Below are positions 45,814-54,106 of a DNA stretch of 64,000 nucleotides, piece after piece (the first letter of the stretch is position 1; every line of letters starts with the position of its first letter). The notes beneath the pieces were generated by a model. That model had not been told where the DNA came from. It did not search any database and saw only the letters and a program-made list of their open reading frames with translations. The position numbers and the translations under genes were made by a program. This DNA is from Pseudomonas lini (GTDB lineage Bacteria; Pseudomonadota; Gammaproteobacteria; Pseudomonadales; Pseudomonadaceae): assembly GCF_001042905.1 (NCBI RefSeq), contig NZ_JYLB01000001.1, forward strand, positions 806,001 through 870,000, in the 5' to 3' direction.

Positions 45814-48081
45814 CTAAAAAAGCGCCGGTTTCATCGACCACCAGCGCGGCAGCAATTGCTTGACCTTGCTCTCGCCAAACCGGTCATCGATCAGCATCAC
45901 TACCCCTTGATCCTGCTGAGTGCGGATCACTCGCCCTGCCGCTTGCACCACTTTCTGCACGCCAGGAAACAGGTAGGTGTAGTCATACCCGGCACCGAAA
46001 ATCGCCGCCATGCGCTGTTTCATCTGTTCGTTGACCGGATTCAGTTGCGCCAGCCCCAAGGTGGCAATAAATGCACCAATCAACCGCGCGCCGGGCAGAT
46101 CAATGCCTTCGCCGAATGCGCCACCCAGCACCGCAAACCCTACGCCCTGACTATGGACGGTGAATTGATCGAGAAACGCCTGACGCGGCCCTTCCCCCAT
46201 TCCCCGGGACTGCGACCATAGCGTGATGTGCGGATGCCGCTCGGCCAGCAACTGTGCCACTTGCTGCAAATAATCGAAGCTGCTGAAAAACGCCAGGTAG
46301 TTGCCGGGGCGTTGGGTGAACTGTTTGGCGATCAGCTCGACGATAGGCTCAAGGGAAGCCTGTCGGTGGACATAGCGGGTCGAAATCTGGCTGACGATGT
46401 GCACTTGCAGCTGTTCGGCGCTGAACGGCGACTCCACATCAATCCAGACCGTATTCGTCGGTGTTCCCAGCAAATCGGCGTAGTAATGCCGAGGGCTCAG
46501 GGTGGCGGAAAACAGCACGGTGCTACGCGCAGCAGTCAGGCGTGGGCGAATGAAAGCGGCGGGCACCACGTTGCGCAGGCATAGCTGCGACAGGTTGCGC
46601 TTGCGCTCGAGGTCGCGTTTGCTGATGTCGAACAGGAAATGCTCATCGAACAGTTCAGCCACGCGGCCGAATTGCAGCATGTCGAAGTAAAAACCCTGCA
46701 AGCCGCTGTCCAGGCCCTGAGGGTGATCGTTCAGGTAGTCGCCGATGCTTGCGCAGCATAAGGACAGCGCCTGAAGCAGTTTTTCCGGGGCTTTGTCGTA
46801 GGCCTGATAGGGGCTCAGTTGCTGATCATGCAGGGCATTCCATTCGCGATTGACCCGCTGCAAGGATCTCTTCAGTGGCTCAGGCGCGGTTTTTCGCACG
46901 CTGTTCAACGTCGCCTGGTCAAGGTTGGCGCTGTACATCTGCCGGCCGCGCTCCACCAGATTGTGGGCTTCGTCCACCAGCACCGCGACTTTCCAGTTAT
47001 TGGCCTGGGCCAACCCAAACAGCAACGCACTGAAGTCGAAATAGTAGTTGTAGTCGGCGACCACCACGTCCGCCCAGCGGGCCATTTCCTGGCTCAGGTA
47101 GTAGGGGCAAACCTCATGCTGCAGGGCGACCTCGCGCAAGGCGCTCTGGTTCAGCAGGCTCAGTTGGCTGGCGGCCTGACGCGCGGCCGGCAGACGATCA
47201 TAAAAACCCTGGGCCAACGGGCACGACTCGCCGTGGCAGGCTTTGTCCGGGTGCTCGCAAGCCTTGTCCCGGGCGATCATCTCGAGGACTCGCAACGGTG
47301 GAGCGTCGGCGCTGTCGAGGATGACCTGAGCGGCGTCCAGCGCCAATTTGCGCCCCGGGGTTTTCGCCGTGAGGAAAAACACCTTGTCCAGTTGTTGCGG
47401 CGCCAGCGCCTTGAGCATCGGGAACAGCGTGCCAACGGTCTTGCCAATACCGGTCGGTGCCTGGGCCATCAGGCACCGACCGGTGCTGACAGCCTTGAAC
47501 ACCGACTCAGCCAGATGCCGTTGCCCGGGACGAAAATCGGCATGGGGAAATGCCAACCGTTGTGCCGCCAGATTGCGCCCTTCGCGATGGGTCATTTCCT
47601 GCTCGGCCCAATGCAGGAACAACCCGCAGTGGTGTTCGAAGAACAGCTGCAAATCGGCGGCGCTGAAGGCCTCGACCAGACAGGTTTCCTTTTCGCTGAC
47701 GATGTCGAAGTACACCAGCGCCAGATTAATCTGCTCCAACTGCAGTTTCTGACACATCAACCCGCCGTAGATCTTCGCCTGCGCCCAGTGCAATTGGCGG
47801 TGGTTGGCCGGTTGCTTGCTCAGGTCGCCACGGTAGGTTTTGACCTCTTCGAGGCAGTTTTGCGCCGGATCGTAGCCGTCCGCCCGGCCCTTCACGGTCA
47901 AGGTTCGATACTGGCCCTCAAGCGCGACTTCATTCTGGTAACCCTCGCTGCGCCGTGACGCCACGGTGCGATGCCCGACGATGCCTTCCAGCGCAGTCGG
48001 TGACGGGGTGAAGCGCAGGTCGAGGTCGCCGACCTTGGCGGTGAATTCACACAGCGCCCGCACCGCAATGCTGTAGCTCAC
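45814..48081 (-). CDS. XPD/DinG-like superfamily 2 DNA helicase with N-terminal PD-(D/E)XK module
   Basis: 755 aa with GTG start at 48081 overlapping the FAN1 stop (GTGA). Seen: residues 40-130 carry VKGRADG (Asp68), LEEVKT (Glu79, Lys81) and QAKIYGGLM, the PD-(D/E)XK nuclease-type pattern. Helicase motif I is APTGIGKT (about 203-211). Four Cys (ACEHP, CHGES, CPLAQ, CPYYLS) match an XPD-type 4Fe-4S domain; VDEAHN is motif II; QAAGRVIRTQQD is motif VI. Inference: 5'-3' helicase acting with the coupled FAN1 nuclease in DNA repair. Family known, cellular role unproven. Confidence 0.88.
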   Translation of the reverse strand: MSYSIAVRALCEFTAKVGDLDLRFTPSPTALEGIVGHRTVASRRSEGYQNEVALEGQYRTLTVKGRADGYDPAQNCLEEVKTYRGDLSKQPANHRQLHWAQAKIYGGLMCQKLQLEQINLALVYFDIVSEKETCLVEAFSAADLQLFFEHHCGLFLHWAEQEMTHREGRNLAAQRLAFPHADFRPGQRHLAESVFKAVSTGRCLMAQAPTGIGKTVGTLFPMLKALAPQQLDKVFFLTAKTPGRKLALDAAQVILDSADAPPLRVLEMIARDKACEHPDKACHGESCPLAQGFYDRLPAARQAASQLSLLNQSALREVALQHEVCPYYLSQEMARWADVVVADYNYYFDFSALLFGLAQANNWKVAVLVDEAHNLVERGRQMYSANLDQATLNSVRKTAPEPLKRSLQRVNREWNALHDQQLSPYQAYDKAPEKLLQALSLCCASIGDYLNDHPQGLDSGLQGFYFDMLQFGRVAELFDEHFLFDISKRDLERKRNLSQLCLRNVVPAAFIRPRLTAARSTVLFSATLSPRHYYADLLGTPTNTVWIDVESPFSAEQLQVHIVSQISTRYVHRQASLEPIVELIAKQFTQRPGNYLAFFSSFDYLQQVAQLLAERHPHITLWSQSRGMGEGPRQAFLDQFTVHSQGVGFAVLGGAFGEGIDLPGARLIGAFIATLGLAQLNPVNEQMKQRMAAIFGAGYDYTYLFPGVQKVVQAAGRVIRTQQDQGVVMLIDDRFGESKVKQLLPRWWSMKPALF

Positions 48082-49745
48082 GCGCCCTGCTCCGCCCATT
48101 GCACGTAGCACACGGCGATCGGCATCTGGTGCTCGTGACAGAACTCCAGCCAGCGCAATTGATTGTCTTGCAACCGATCGCCGGGGCCTTTGACTTCGAT
48201 CATCCGGTAGGTTTTGTCTTGCGGCCAGAACTGGATCAGGTCCGGCATGCCGGCGCGGTTGGCCTTGATGTCGAGCAACAATCGATTGAACCAGTGCTTG
48301 AGGTGTTCGGCGGGCAGACAATCGAGCGCCTGCTCCAGCAGTTCCTCGCTCAGCGCGCCCCAGAATACGAACGGTGACTGCACGCCCCACTTGGCGCTGT
48401 AACGCTCGCGAACCGTTTGCAAATAACGCCCGTCATCGAGTTCGGCGAGGCAGGTCTGAAACAGCTCCGCGCGCCGTGCATGAAAGTCCTCGTTGAGCAG
48501 GTCCACCGGCCCGCGCTGGAACGGGTGAAAAAACGCCCCCGGCAACGGCGCGAAGATCGCCGGCCAGCACAGCAGCCCGAACAGTGAGTTGATCAGGCTG
48601 TTCTCGACGTAATGCACCGGCGCGGAATCGTCTGCCAGGTGCGCCTGAACGTAAGACTCCACCGACAACGCTGGATCGTGCCGGGGCAGTTGCAGGTCCA
48701 GACGCTGCATGGCCCGAGGGGCTGGTCGCTTGATCGGCGGCCCGCCCAGTTTGCGCCGCAGCCTGGGCAGCACACGCGATAGATGCTGATGCTCGGCGGC
48801 GCTTTCAGGGGCTTGCTCGGCGTGAGTGGCCAGGTCCATCGCCAGTTGGTATTCAGCACAGCGCTCCAGCACGCGAATCAGCCGCAGACGCGCGCCGGGG
48901 TAGGCGCATTCGCGGTAGAGGCTCAGGGCGGTGGAAAAATCCGCGACGCGCTCGCAGTGCTGACCGATCTGGAACAGCAGTTTGCCCCGACGTTTTTGCA
49001 GCCAGGGATTGCCGAGCTGCAGCCCGTTGATCTGCTCGACAATCGCCGCCACCTCTTCACCGGCCTCGAAACGCTGCTGACAGCTGTGCAGGAACAGGCA
49101 GGCATCGACATCCTCGCGACTGCGCAACCCTCGGGACTCGGCGCAGAACTCGACTTTTTCGTAGGTAAAGATGCCCAGGTCAGCCAGCACGAACTCCGAC
49201 CAGTCCTGGTAAAGGTTGCCGAAGAACATCAGCCGCAGCCGGTCGCACAGGCCCATGACGGTCAGGCTGAACAACCGGTCATTCAATGCCGGGCACCACT
49301 GGGCAAAACTTTGCGCTTCGGGAAACTGCTCGCTCAGGGCCGGCAGCCAATCGGTCTTTTTACCTTTGGGCTGATCGATGGCGCTGCCAAAGCACTGGAG
49401 AATCTCGGCCTTGAGCAGCACCTCGAACAAGTCCTCGATGTGCAATGACGACTGCTCATCGACCCAGCCCGATGCCAACAGCGGCGCCGCAGCACTGTCG
49501 ATGTCGCCGATCTCGACGTAACTCAGTTTACCCGCCCTGAAATGCACGCCCTTGCGCATCACCAGTCTGACCAGCAAGGCCTGGGACTCGCGGGGCAGTC
49601 GATTGAAGTCGCGGATGAAATCCTGTTCTTCGATGCTGAGTACATCGGCATAACGATGCTCAAGCCAATCAAGCACTTGCATGAAGTTGTTCAAGTAATA
49701 GAACGGGTCGTCGAGAGGATTTACAATCACGGGCAAAAGGGCCAT
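48078..49745 (-). CDS. FAN1-like structure-specific nuclease (VRR-NUC domain)
   Basis: 555 aa. Seen: helical N-terminal region with SAP-like part (about 70-120), TPR-like helical middle (about 220-340), and C-terminal VRR-NUC domain with Glu381 (YVENSLINSLFG), Asp502 (NRAGMPDLIQFW), Glu517 and Lys519 (YRMIEVKGPGDRLQDNQL). Known: Pseudomonas FAN1 homologues cut 5' flaps and DNA near interstrand crosslinks. Start at 49745. The stop overlaps the helicase start, so both proteins are made in a coupled way. Confidence 0.92.
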   Translation of the reverse strand: MALLPVIVNPLDDPFYYLNNFMQVLDWLEHRYADVLSIEEQDFIRDFNRLPRESQALLVRLVMRKGVHFRAGKLSYVEIGDIDSAAAPLLASGWVDEQSSLHIEDLFEVLLKAEILQCFGSAIDQPKGKKTDWLPALSEQFPEAQSFAQWCPALNDRLFSLTVMGLCDRLRLMFFGNLYQDWSEFVLADLGIFTYEKVEFCAESRGLRSREDVDACLFLHSCQQRFEAGEEVAAIVEQINGLQLGNPWLQKRRGKLLFQIGQHCERVADFSTALSLYRECAYPGARLRLIRVLERCAEYQLAMDLATHAEQAPESAAEHQHLSRVLPRLRRKLGGPPIKRPAPRAMQRLDLQLPRHDPALSVESYVQAHLADDSAPVHYVENSLINSLFGLLCWPAIFAPLPGAFFHPFQRGPVDLLNEDFHARRAELFQTCLAELDDGRYLQTVRERYSAKWGVQSPFVFWGALSEELLEQALDCLPAEHLKHWFNRLLLDIKANRAGMPDLIQFWPQDKTYRMIEVKGPGDRLQDNQLRWLEFCHEHQMPIAVCYVQWAEQGA

Positions 49746-49954
49746 GGCAAGCGAGTACTGGTTATGCGTACAGATACCAGCTATGCCCCACCCGGTGCAA
49801 ATGGAAAAGGATCAGTGGCGACGCTATTCGGCAATTTTCGGGTGACCATCGAACTTTCTGCCATTCCATCGCACCAACCGCGTTAGAGGCACAGTGACGA
49901 TCGATCTCGAGCGAGGCGTTCGTGCTGTTTTTTTTGAGTGATGGAGAGGTGTGT

Positions 49955-50179
49955 ATGAATATCAAGACTCTGGGTTTACCCCTGGCAGTAGCGGCCTTTC
50001 TGGCCCTGGCCGGTTGCTCGACGCCAACGGTCGTGACCCTGCAGAACGGCACTCAGTATTTGACCAAGGACATGCCGAACACCAAGACCGAGGATGGATT
50101 CTACGAATTTGAAGATATTTCCGGGGCGAAGGTTAAAGTCCGGGCCGATGAAGTGGCCACGGTTCGCAAGGAAGACTGA
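49955..50179 (+). CDS. YgdI/YgdR family small lipoprotein
   Basis: 74 aa from ATG 49955 with GGAGAGG upstream. Seen: signal peptide with lipobox LAGC (Cys about 20), then a small SH3-like beta domain with VVTLQNGTQYLTKDMPNTKT and EFEDISGAKVKVRADEV. Known: this is the YgdI/YgdR (DUF903) pattern; function undefined. Divergent from FAN1. Confidence 0.87.
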   Translation: MNIKTLGLPLAVAAFLALAGCSTPTVVTLQNGTQYLTKDMPNTKTEDGFYEFEDISGAKVKVRADEVATVRKED

Positions 50180-50189
50180 TTTCCTGGTT

Positions 50190-50213
50190 GCCCGCGTTGT
50201 TGTCAACGCGGGC
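50190..50213. terminator. Hairpin between convergent genes
   Basis: GCCCGCGTTG (50190-50199) pairs perfectly with CAACGCGGGC (50204-50213) over TTGT, 10 bp after the lipoprotein stop and 6 bp from the 3' end of the DUF1624 gene. There is no T run on either strand, so it is only a probable terminator. Confidence 0.5.
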
Positions 50214-50219
50214 AGCCAA

Positions 50220-51425
50220 TCAGAGATATTTGAGAATCGCGATGTCGCGACGGCGCTGCTTGAGATTGGCGAACCAGCGCGTCGGGAAGAACAGCAACAC
50301 CCCGAGGATCACGCTCCACAGCCAGACCATGGGCAGGTTATCGAAGCCATAATAAGTGCCCTGATTGGTGCCCCAAATCGCGACGGCCACCAGGTACATC
50401 GCCTTGAGCACGTACAGGTGCAGCAAATAGAAAAACATCGGCGCACCGCCGTAGATCGCCAAGGTCGCGGTGGACCAGCGATCCTGGGCTTTCTCGAACA
50501 ACGCCAAAAGAATCAACCCCAGGCCAAGCGTCGGCATCAGGAACATCAGCGATGGCGGGTACTTCTTCGCGCTCAGGAAACTCATGAAAGTGCGCAACGA
50601 CTCACCGGTTTGCACCCAAGGCTTCTCGCCATAAACATTCAAGTAGCGGATGAACACGAAGGCCACCAGCAGGCCGACGCCGACTTTCAGTAACCGCGAA
50701 ATCCGCTCGGCCGGTTCCATGTCCTTACCGAACCATGGCCCGATGGCCCAGCCCAACAGAATCACCCCGATCCACGGCAACACCGGATAGGTCGTGCGAG
50801 CCCGAGTGAACTCGGTGATGTCGATGAACACCCGCTGATGCAGGATCGACCACGGCACGTAGAACGGCGACTCCGGCCCTACGGTCACGCCGTCGAGCAG
50901 GTTGTGCCCGGCGACAATCGCTACCCCGAGCACGATCAACCAACCGCGCTTGAAGTGCAGCAACCCGGCGAGCGCGATCATGCAAATGCCGATGCACCAG
51001 ATCACTTGCAACCACAACGTCTTGGGCGGGAACTCGGCGTTCCAGGCGAAGCACACGAACGTAAGCTCCAGAAACACCAGGAACAGCCCGCGCTTGAGCA
51101 GGAACACCGACGTCTCGTTGGCCGTGTGTTTCTGGCTGTAGAGCCAGGCCGACAAACCGGTGAGGAAGATGAACACCGGGGCGCAGATTGTGCTCAGCAG
51201 TCGGGTGAAGAACAGGTCCGGGGTAACGCTCAAGGCGTCGATCGGGTCGGTCACCTGACGGTGCAGCAAAAAGGTTTCCCGCACATGGTCGACCAGCATA
51301 CAGAGCATGACGAAGCCGCGCAGGGCATCGATGGCGAGCATCCGGCTGGTGGTTTTTGCAGCGCTGGAGGCAAGCGCAGAAGAAACACTTCCCGCCTGCC
51401 CGGCCACGCTTGTGGATAGGGTCAT
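50220..51425 (-). CDS. DUF1624 / heparan-alpha-glucosaminide N-acetyltransferase-like membrane protein
   Basis: 401 aa from ATG 51425 (GTG 51434 also possible; no clear ribosome site). Seen: N-terminal RMLAIDALRGFVMLCMLVDH, the acyltransferase-3-like opening with Asp/Arg and a His, then about ten membrane helices and YGGAPMFFYLLHLYVLKAMY near the C terminus. Function: probable transmembrane acyl or acetyl transfer; substrate unknown. Confidence 0.8.
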   Translation of the reverse strand: MTLSTSVAGQAGSVSSALASSAAKTTSRMLAIDALRGFVMLCMLVDHVRETFLLHRQVTDPIDALSVTPDLFFTRLLSTICAPVFIFLTGLSAWLYSQKHTANETSVFLLKRGLFLVFLELTFVCFAWNAEFPPKTLWLQVIWCIGICMIALAGLLHFKRGWLIVLGVAIVAGHNLLDGVTVGPESPFYVPWSILHQRVFIDITEFTRARTTYPVLPWIGVILLGWAIGPWFGKDMEPAERISRLLKVGVGLLVAFVFIRYLNVYGEKPWVQTGESLRTFMSFLSAKKYPPSLMFLMPTLGLGLILLALFEKAQDRWSTATLAIYGGAPMFFYLLHLYVLKAMYLVAVAIWGTNQGTYYGFDNLPMVWLWSVILGVLLFFPTRWFANLKQRRRDIAILKYL

Positions 51426-51499
51426 ATCAGTCACTCATGTGGTGGTCAGTGGGCTCGGCTCTGTTTCTTTAGCCTGGCAACGCCCGTTTCGGTCATTGC

Positions 51500-51874
51500 T
51501 CAGTGAGTCCCTGGAATGCTGTTATCGCAGGAGAAGGACGGCCCTGCGCGCCCGATCAGTCGTTCCTGCATCCGCTGGCAACGCTCCCGTTCCTGCTGCA
51601 TTGAACGATCAATGCTGATATTGCCGGTCTTCTCCGGTTGTTTGCCGTCGCCCAGGCGCACTGTCACCCAAGGCTGTTCCGGCTGGACCTGAAAGCGGCT
51701 TTTTTCTTCGATGGGCTTGGCGGGTTTGGTGGTTTCGATCGCCGCCGGTTTCGGCAGTTGATCGGAGGTGACCCCGTAACGGGTCAGAATCGAGCTTTGA
51801 GGCAGTTCTGCGGCGGCGGTTGCCGATAACAAGGCCAGCGCCAAACCGAAGGTGAACCTCTTGCTGTTACTCAC
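51500..51874 (-). CDS. Hypothetical secreted protein
   Basis: 124 aa with GTG start at 51874, AGGAG ten bases upstream. Seen: signal peptide (SNSKRFTFGLALALLSATAA), then a Pro/Lys-rich linker and a hydrophilic region with two Cys (RERCQRMQERL, FSCDNS). Likely periplasmic. Family not recognised. Confidence 0.6.
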   Translation of the reverse strand: MSNSKRFTFGLALALLSATAAAELPQSSILTRYGVTSDQLPKPAAIETTKPAKPIEEKSRFQVQPEQPWVTVRLGDGKQPEKTGNISIDRSMQQERERCQRMQERLIGRAGPSFSCDNSIPGTH

Positions 51875-52038
51875 GTTGCAAAATCTCCTGTACTCAATGG
51901 CGGCATGCAGCACCTGCGTTATAGTATAACGCGCGAATGGGCTGATGGTTTAGTGCCAGTTCCTGTTGGTGCAGGTATTGGAGTTCGAGGGTGACCGACG
52001 GGTCACGTAGACAGGCAGGTTTACCGCGTTATCGTTCA

Positions 52039-52127
52039 TCGCGGGCAAGCCCGCTCCCACAGGGATTTGATGCGGACACAGATTTTGTGAACATCACCAA
52101 CCACTGTGGGAGCGGGCTTGCCCGCGA
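52039..52127. repeat. REP doublet downstream of pueA
   Basis: 52039-52062 (TCGCGGGCAAGCCCGCTCCC ACAG) is the exact reverse complement of 52104-52127; 24-bp arms, 41-bp loop. It begins 28 bp past the end of the lipase operon (minus strand) and probably marks its 3' end. It also lies upstream of the secreted-protein gene at 51874. Confidence 0.9.
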
Positions 52128-52155
52128 TAGGGCCCTGACAGGTGCCCCGCTAAAC

Positions 52156-54009
52156 TCAGGCGATCACAATCCCGCTACCGGACAAACTGTCCAGCCCGAC
52201 ACCCACCAGGGTCACCGAATCACTGCCGAACGTCAGCAGCGTATCCTGCCCCACCGCCGTGGCATGGGCCCGATAATCATCGTTCGGCGAAACGCCCTGA
52301 ACCCCGAGGAACACCAGTTTGTCGTTGGCTTGATAACCCACCACCCGGTCCTGGCCAAACGCGCCGCTGAACAGGAACGTATCGACTCCGCCGCCCGACT
52401 CCATCAGGTCGTTGCCCGCCCCGCCGACAAACACGTCGTTGCCGGTGCTGCCGAGCAAATGGTCGTTGCCATCGAAGCCAAACATCCAGTCACCCGTTGC
52501 GTGCGCGTTGAGGGTGTCGGCACCGATCGTGCCCTTCACGCTTGAGGCGTACTGGGTCAGGTTGCCGCCGGACGCAAGGCCATTGGCGGTGACGCTGTGG
52601 GTCACGTCATCCTTGAACACGCCCCAGAGAAAACCCGGCTCCTTGGTGACGATGCTGCCGATGTCACGGGTGATGCTGATGCCGCCATTGGCGTCGCGCA
52701 CGTACAGGTTGCCGGCACCGTCATTGGCGAAGACGAAGTTCTTCACCGACTGCTGCAGGTCCAAAACGTTGCTGCCCTTGCCGCCCAACAGAATGTTGTA
52801 GCCACCGCCATCGCGGAAGGTGTCGTTACCGTCGCGGCCTTCCAGGTAGTCGTTGCCCTTGCCGCCCTGGATCAGGTCATTGCCGTCGCTGCCGATGATG
52901 AAGGTGCTGCCCTTGTGGGTTTCGGCGTTGCGGTTCAAGTCCTGGACCCAGGTGTTGCTGCGCGCCGGGTCCGAGAGGTTGGCGACGATGATGGTCGAGT
53001 CTTTGCTGGTCAGGTCGTAGAACGTCGACTCCATCACCCGGTTCATGCCGTCGCCGTAAGCGGTTGGCAGGTGCGAAATCCAGGTGGGAATGTTGAGGAT
53101 CGAGAACGGCAGCACATTCCACGCCGTCGAGGCGTAGTGGTCGTTGAAGCTGACGATGTTATCGGTCGTCGAATCCTTGGCGGCATCGTGCACGCCTACC
53201 GAGGACAGGTTGAACGACGAGCCATCGAGGGCACGGAATACCGGATCGTTTTCATAACCGATGTTCAGCACTTTGTCGGTGCTGCTTTGGGTCGGCGAGG
53301 CGTAAGCGATGTAGTTGGAGTCCTGGTAAAACCCGGACCACTTATCGCTGCTCAAGTCCGCCAGGCTATTGACCGCCAATCCGCCGAGGCTGTGGCCGCT
53401 GACCAGCACGTCCTTGCCCGATAAGCCATTGGCCTGGGCAAATGCTGCAACGTCAGCGAGCAAATTGCCGAAGGCTTCGCCCGCGTAGTTTTTTGCGTAA
53501 TCCTTGGGCCCTAGCGCGGCCATCAGATCGTTGATCACGTCGCCGATGGAGTCGCCGATCTGGATTTCTCGCGGGCCGCTGGTGCCGCGAAAGGCGATGC
53601 CGATTTCGGTGAGATGCCCCTGGGCGTCGTACTTGCCGAGGATCTCCACTTGGGCGCTGGTGTAACCGGCCTTCTCGCCGAAGAAGGTTCCACGAGCGTC
53701 GGTCTTGCCGTCATAGCCCAGTTGCGCGGCGGTGATCGGCGTCCAGCCGGCCTTTTGCACCGCTTCAAGTGCGGCTTTCTCCGAGTCGGGGTTCCACGGG
53801 ATGCCGGGGATGACGCCCTGGGAATCGGTGCCGCCGATCAGCGCGGTGACCAGGGTTGCCGGCAAGCCCAGGCCGAAGCCGTTCTGCTGGTAACCGGTGG
53901 CGAAACCGTTGTCGAGGTTGTGATAGGAATACAGCGTGATCGCCATGGCGTCGCTGAACAACGCCTTGGAGTCTGCTGTATCGAAGTTCTTGTAGTCATA
54001 CACACCCAT
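52156..54009 (-). CDS. pueA: Family I.3 extracellular lipase/polyurethanase (617 aa)
   Basis: 617 aa from ATG 54009 (MGVYDYKNFDTADSKAL), GAGAGAGG upstream. Seen: catalytic triad at Ser207 (GHSLGG), Asp255 (YENDPVF) and His313 (TWISH), the canonical I.3 lipase positions. RTX nonapeptides (GSDGNDLIQGGKGNDYLEGR, GGAGNDLMESG) bind Ca2+, and a hydrophobic C terminus ending SGIVIA is the type I secretion signal. No N-terminal signal peptide. Function: secreted lipase, with polyurethane esterase activity in close relatives. Exported by the upstream AprDEF-type ABC system. The symbol follows the 617-aa PueA-type enzymes. Confidence 0.88.
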   Translation of the reverse strand: MGVYDYKNFDTADSKALFSDAMAITLYSYHNLDNGFATGYQQNGFGLGLPATLVTALIGGTDSQGVIPGIPWNPDSEKAALEAVQKAGWTPITAAQLGYDGKTDARGTFFGEKAGYTSAQVEILGKYDAQGHLTEIGIAFRGTSGPREIQIGDSIGDVINDLMAALGPKDYAKNYAGEAFGNLLADVAAFAQANGLSGKDVLVSGHSLGGLAVNSLADLSSDKWSGFYQDSNYIAYASPTQSSTDKVLNIGYENDPVFRALDGSSFNLSSVGVHDAAKDSTTDNIVSFNDHYASTAWNVLPFSILNIPTWISHLPTAYGDGMNRVMESTFYDLTSKDSTIIVANLSDPARSNTWVQDLNRNAETHKGSTFIIGSDGNDLIQGGKGNDYLEGRDGNDTFRDGGGYNILLGGKGSNVLDLQQSVKNFVFANDGAGNLYVRDANGGISITRDIGSIVTKEPGFLWGVFKDDVTHSVTANGLASGGNLTQYASSVKGTIGADTLNAHATGDWMFGFDGNDHLLGSTGNDVFVGGAGNDLMESGGGVDTFLFSGAFGQDRVVGYQANDKLVFLGVQGVSPNDDYRAHATAVGQDTLLTFGSDSVTLVGVGLDSLSGSGIVIA

Positions 54010-54106
54010 TGGTATTGCCTCTCTCTTTGTTGGAATTGTCAGAGATAGCTCACAACCAGGACGCCTCACTGACGAGGCGCCCCGGAGCATTCAGTGCATG
54101 CAGCCT

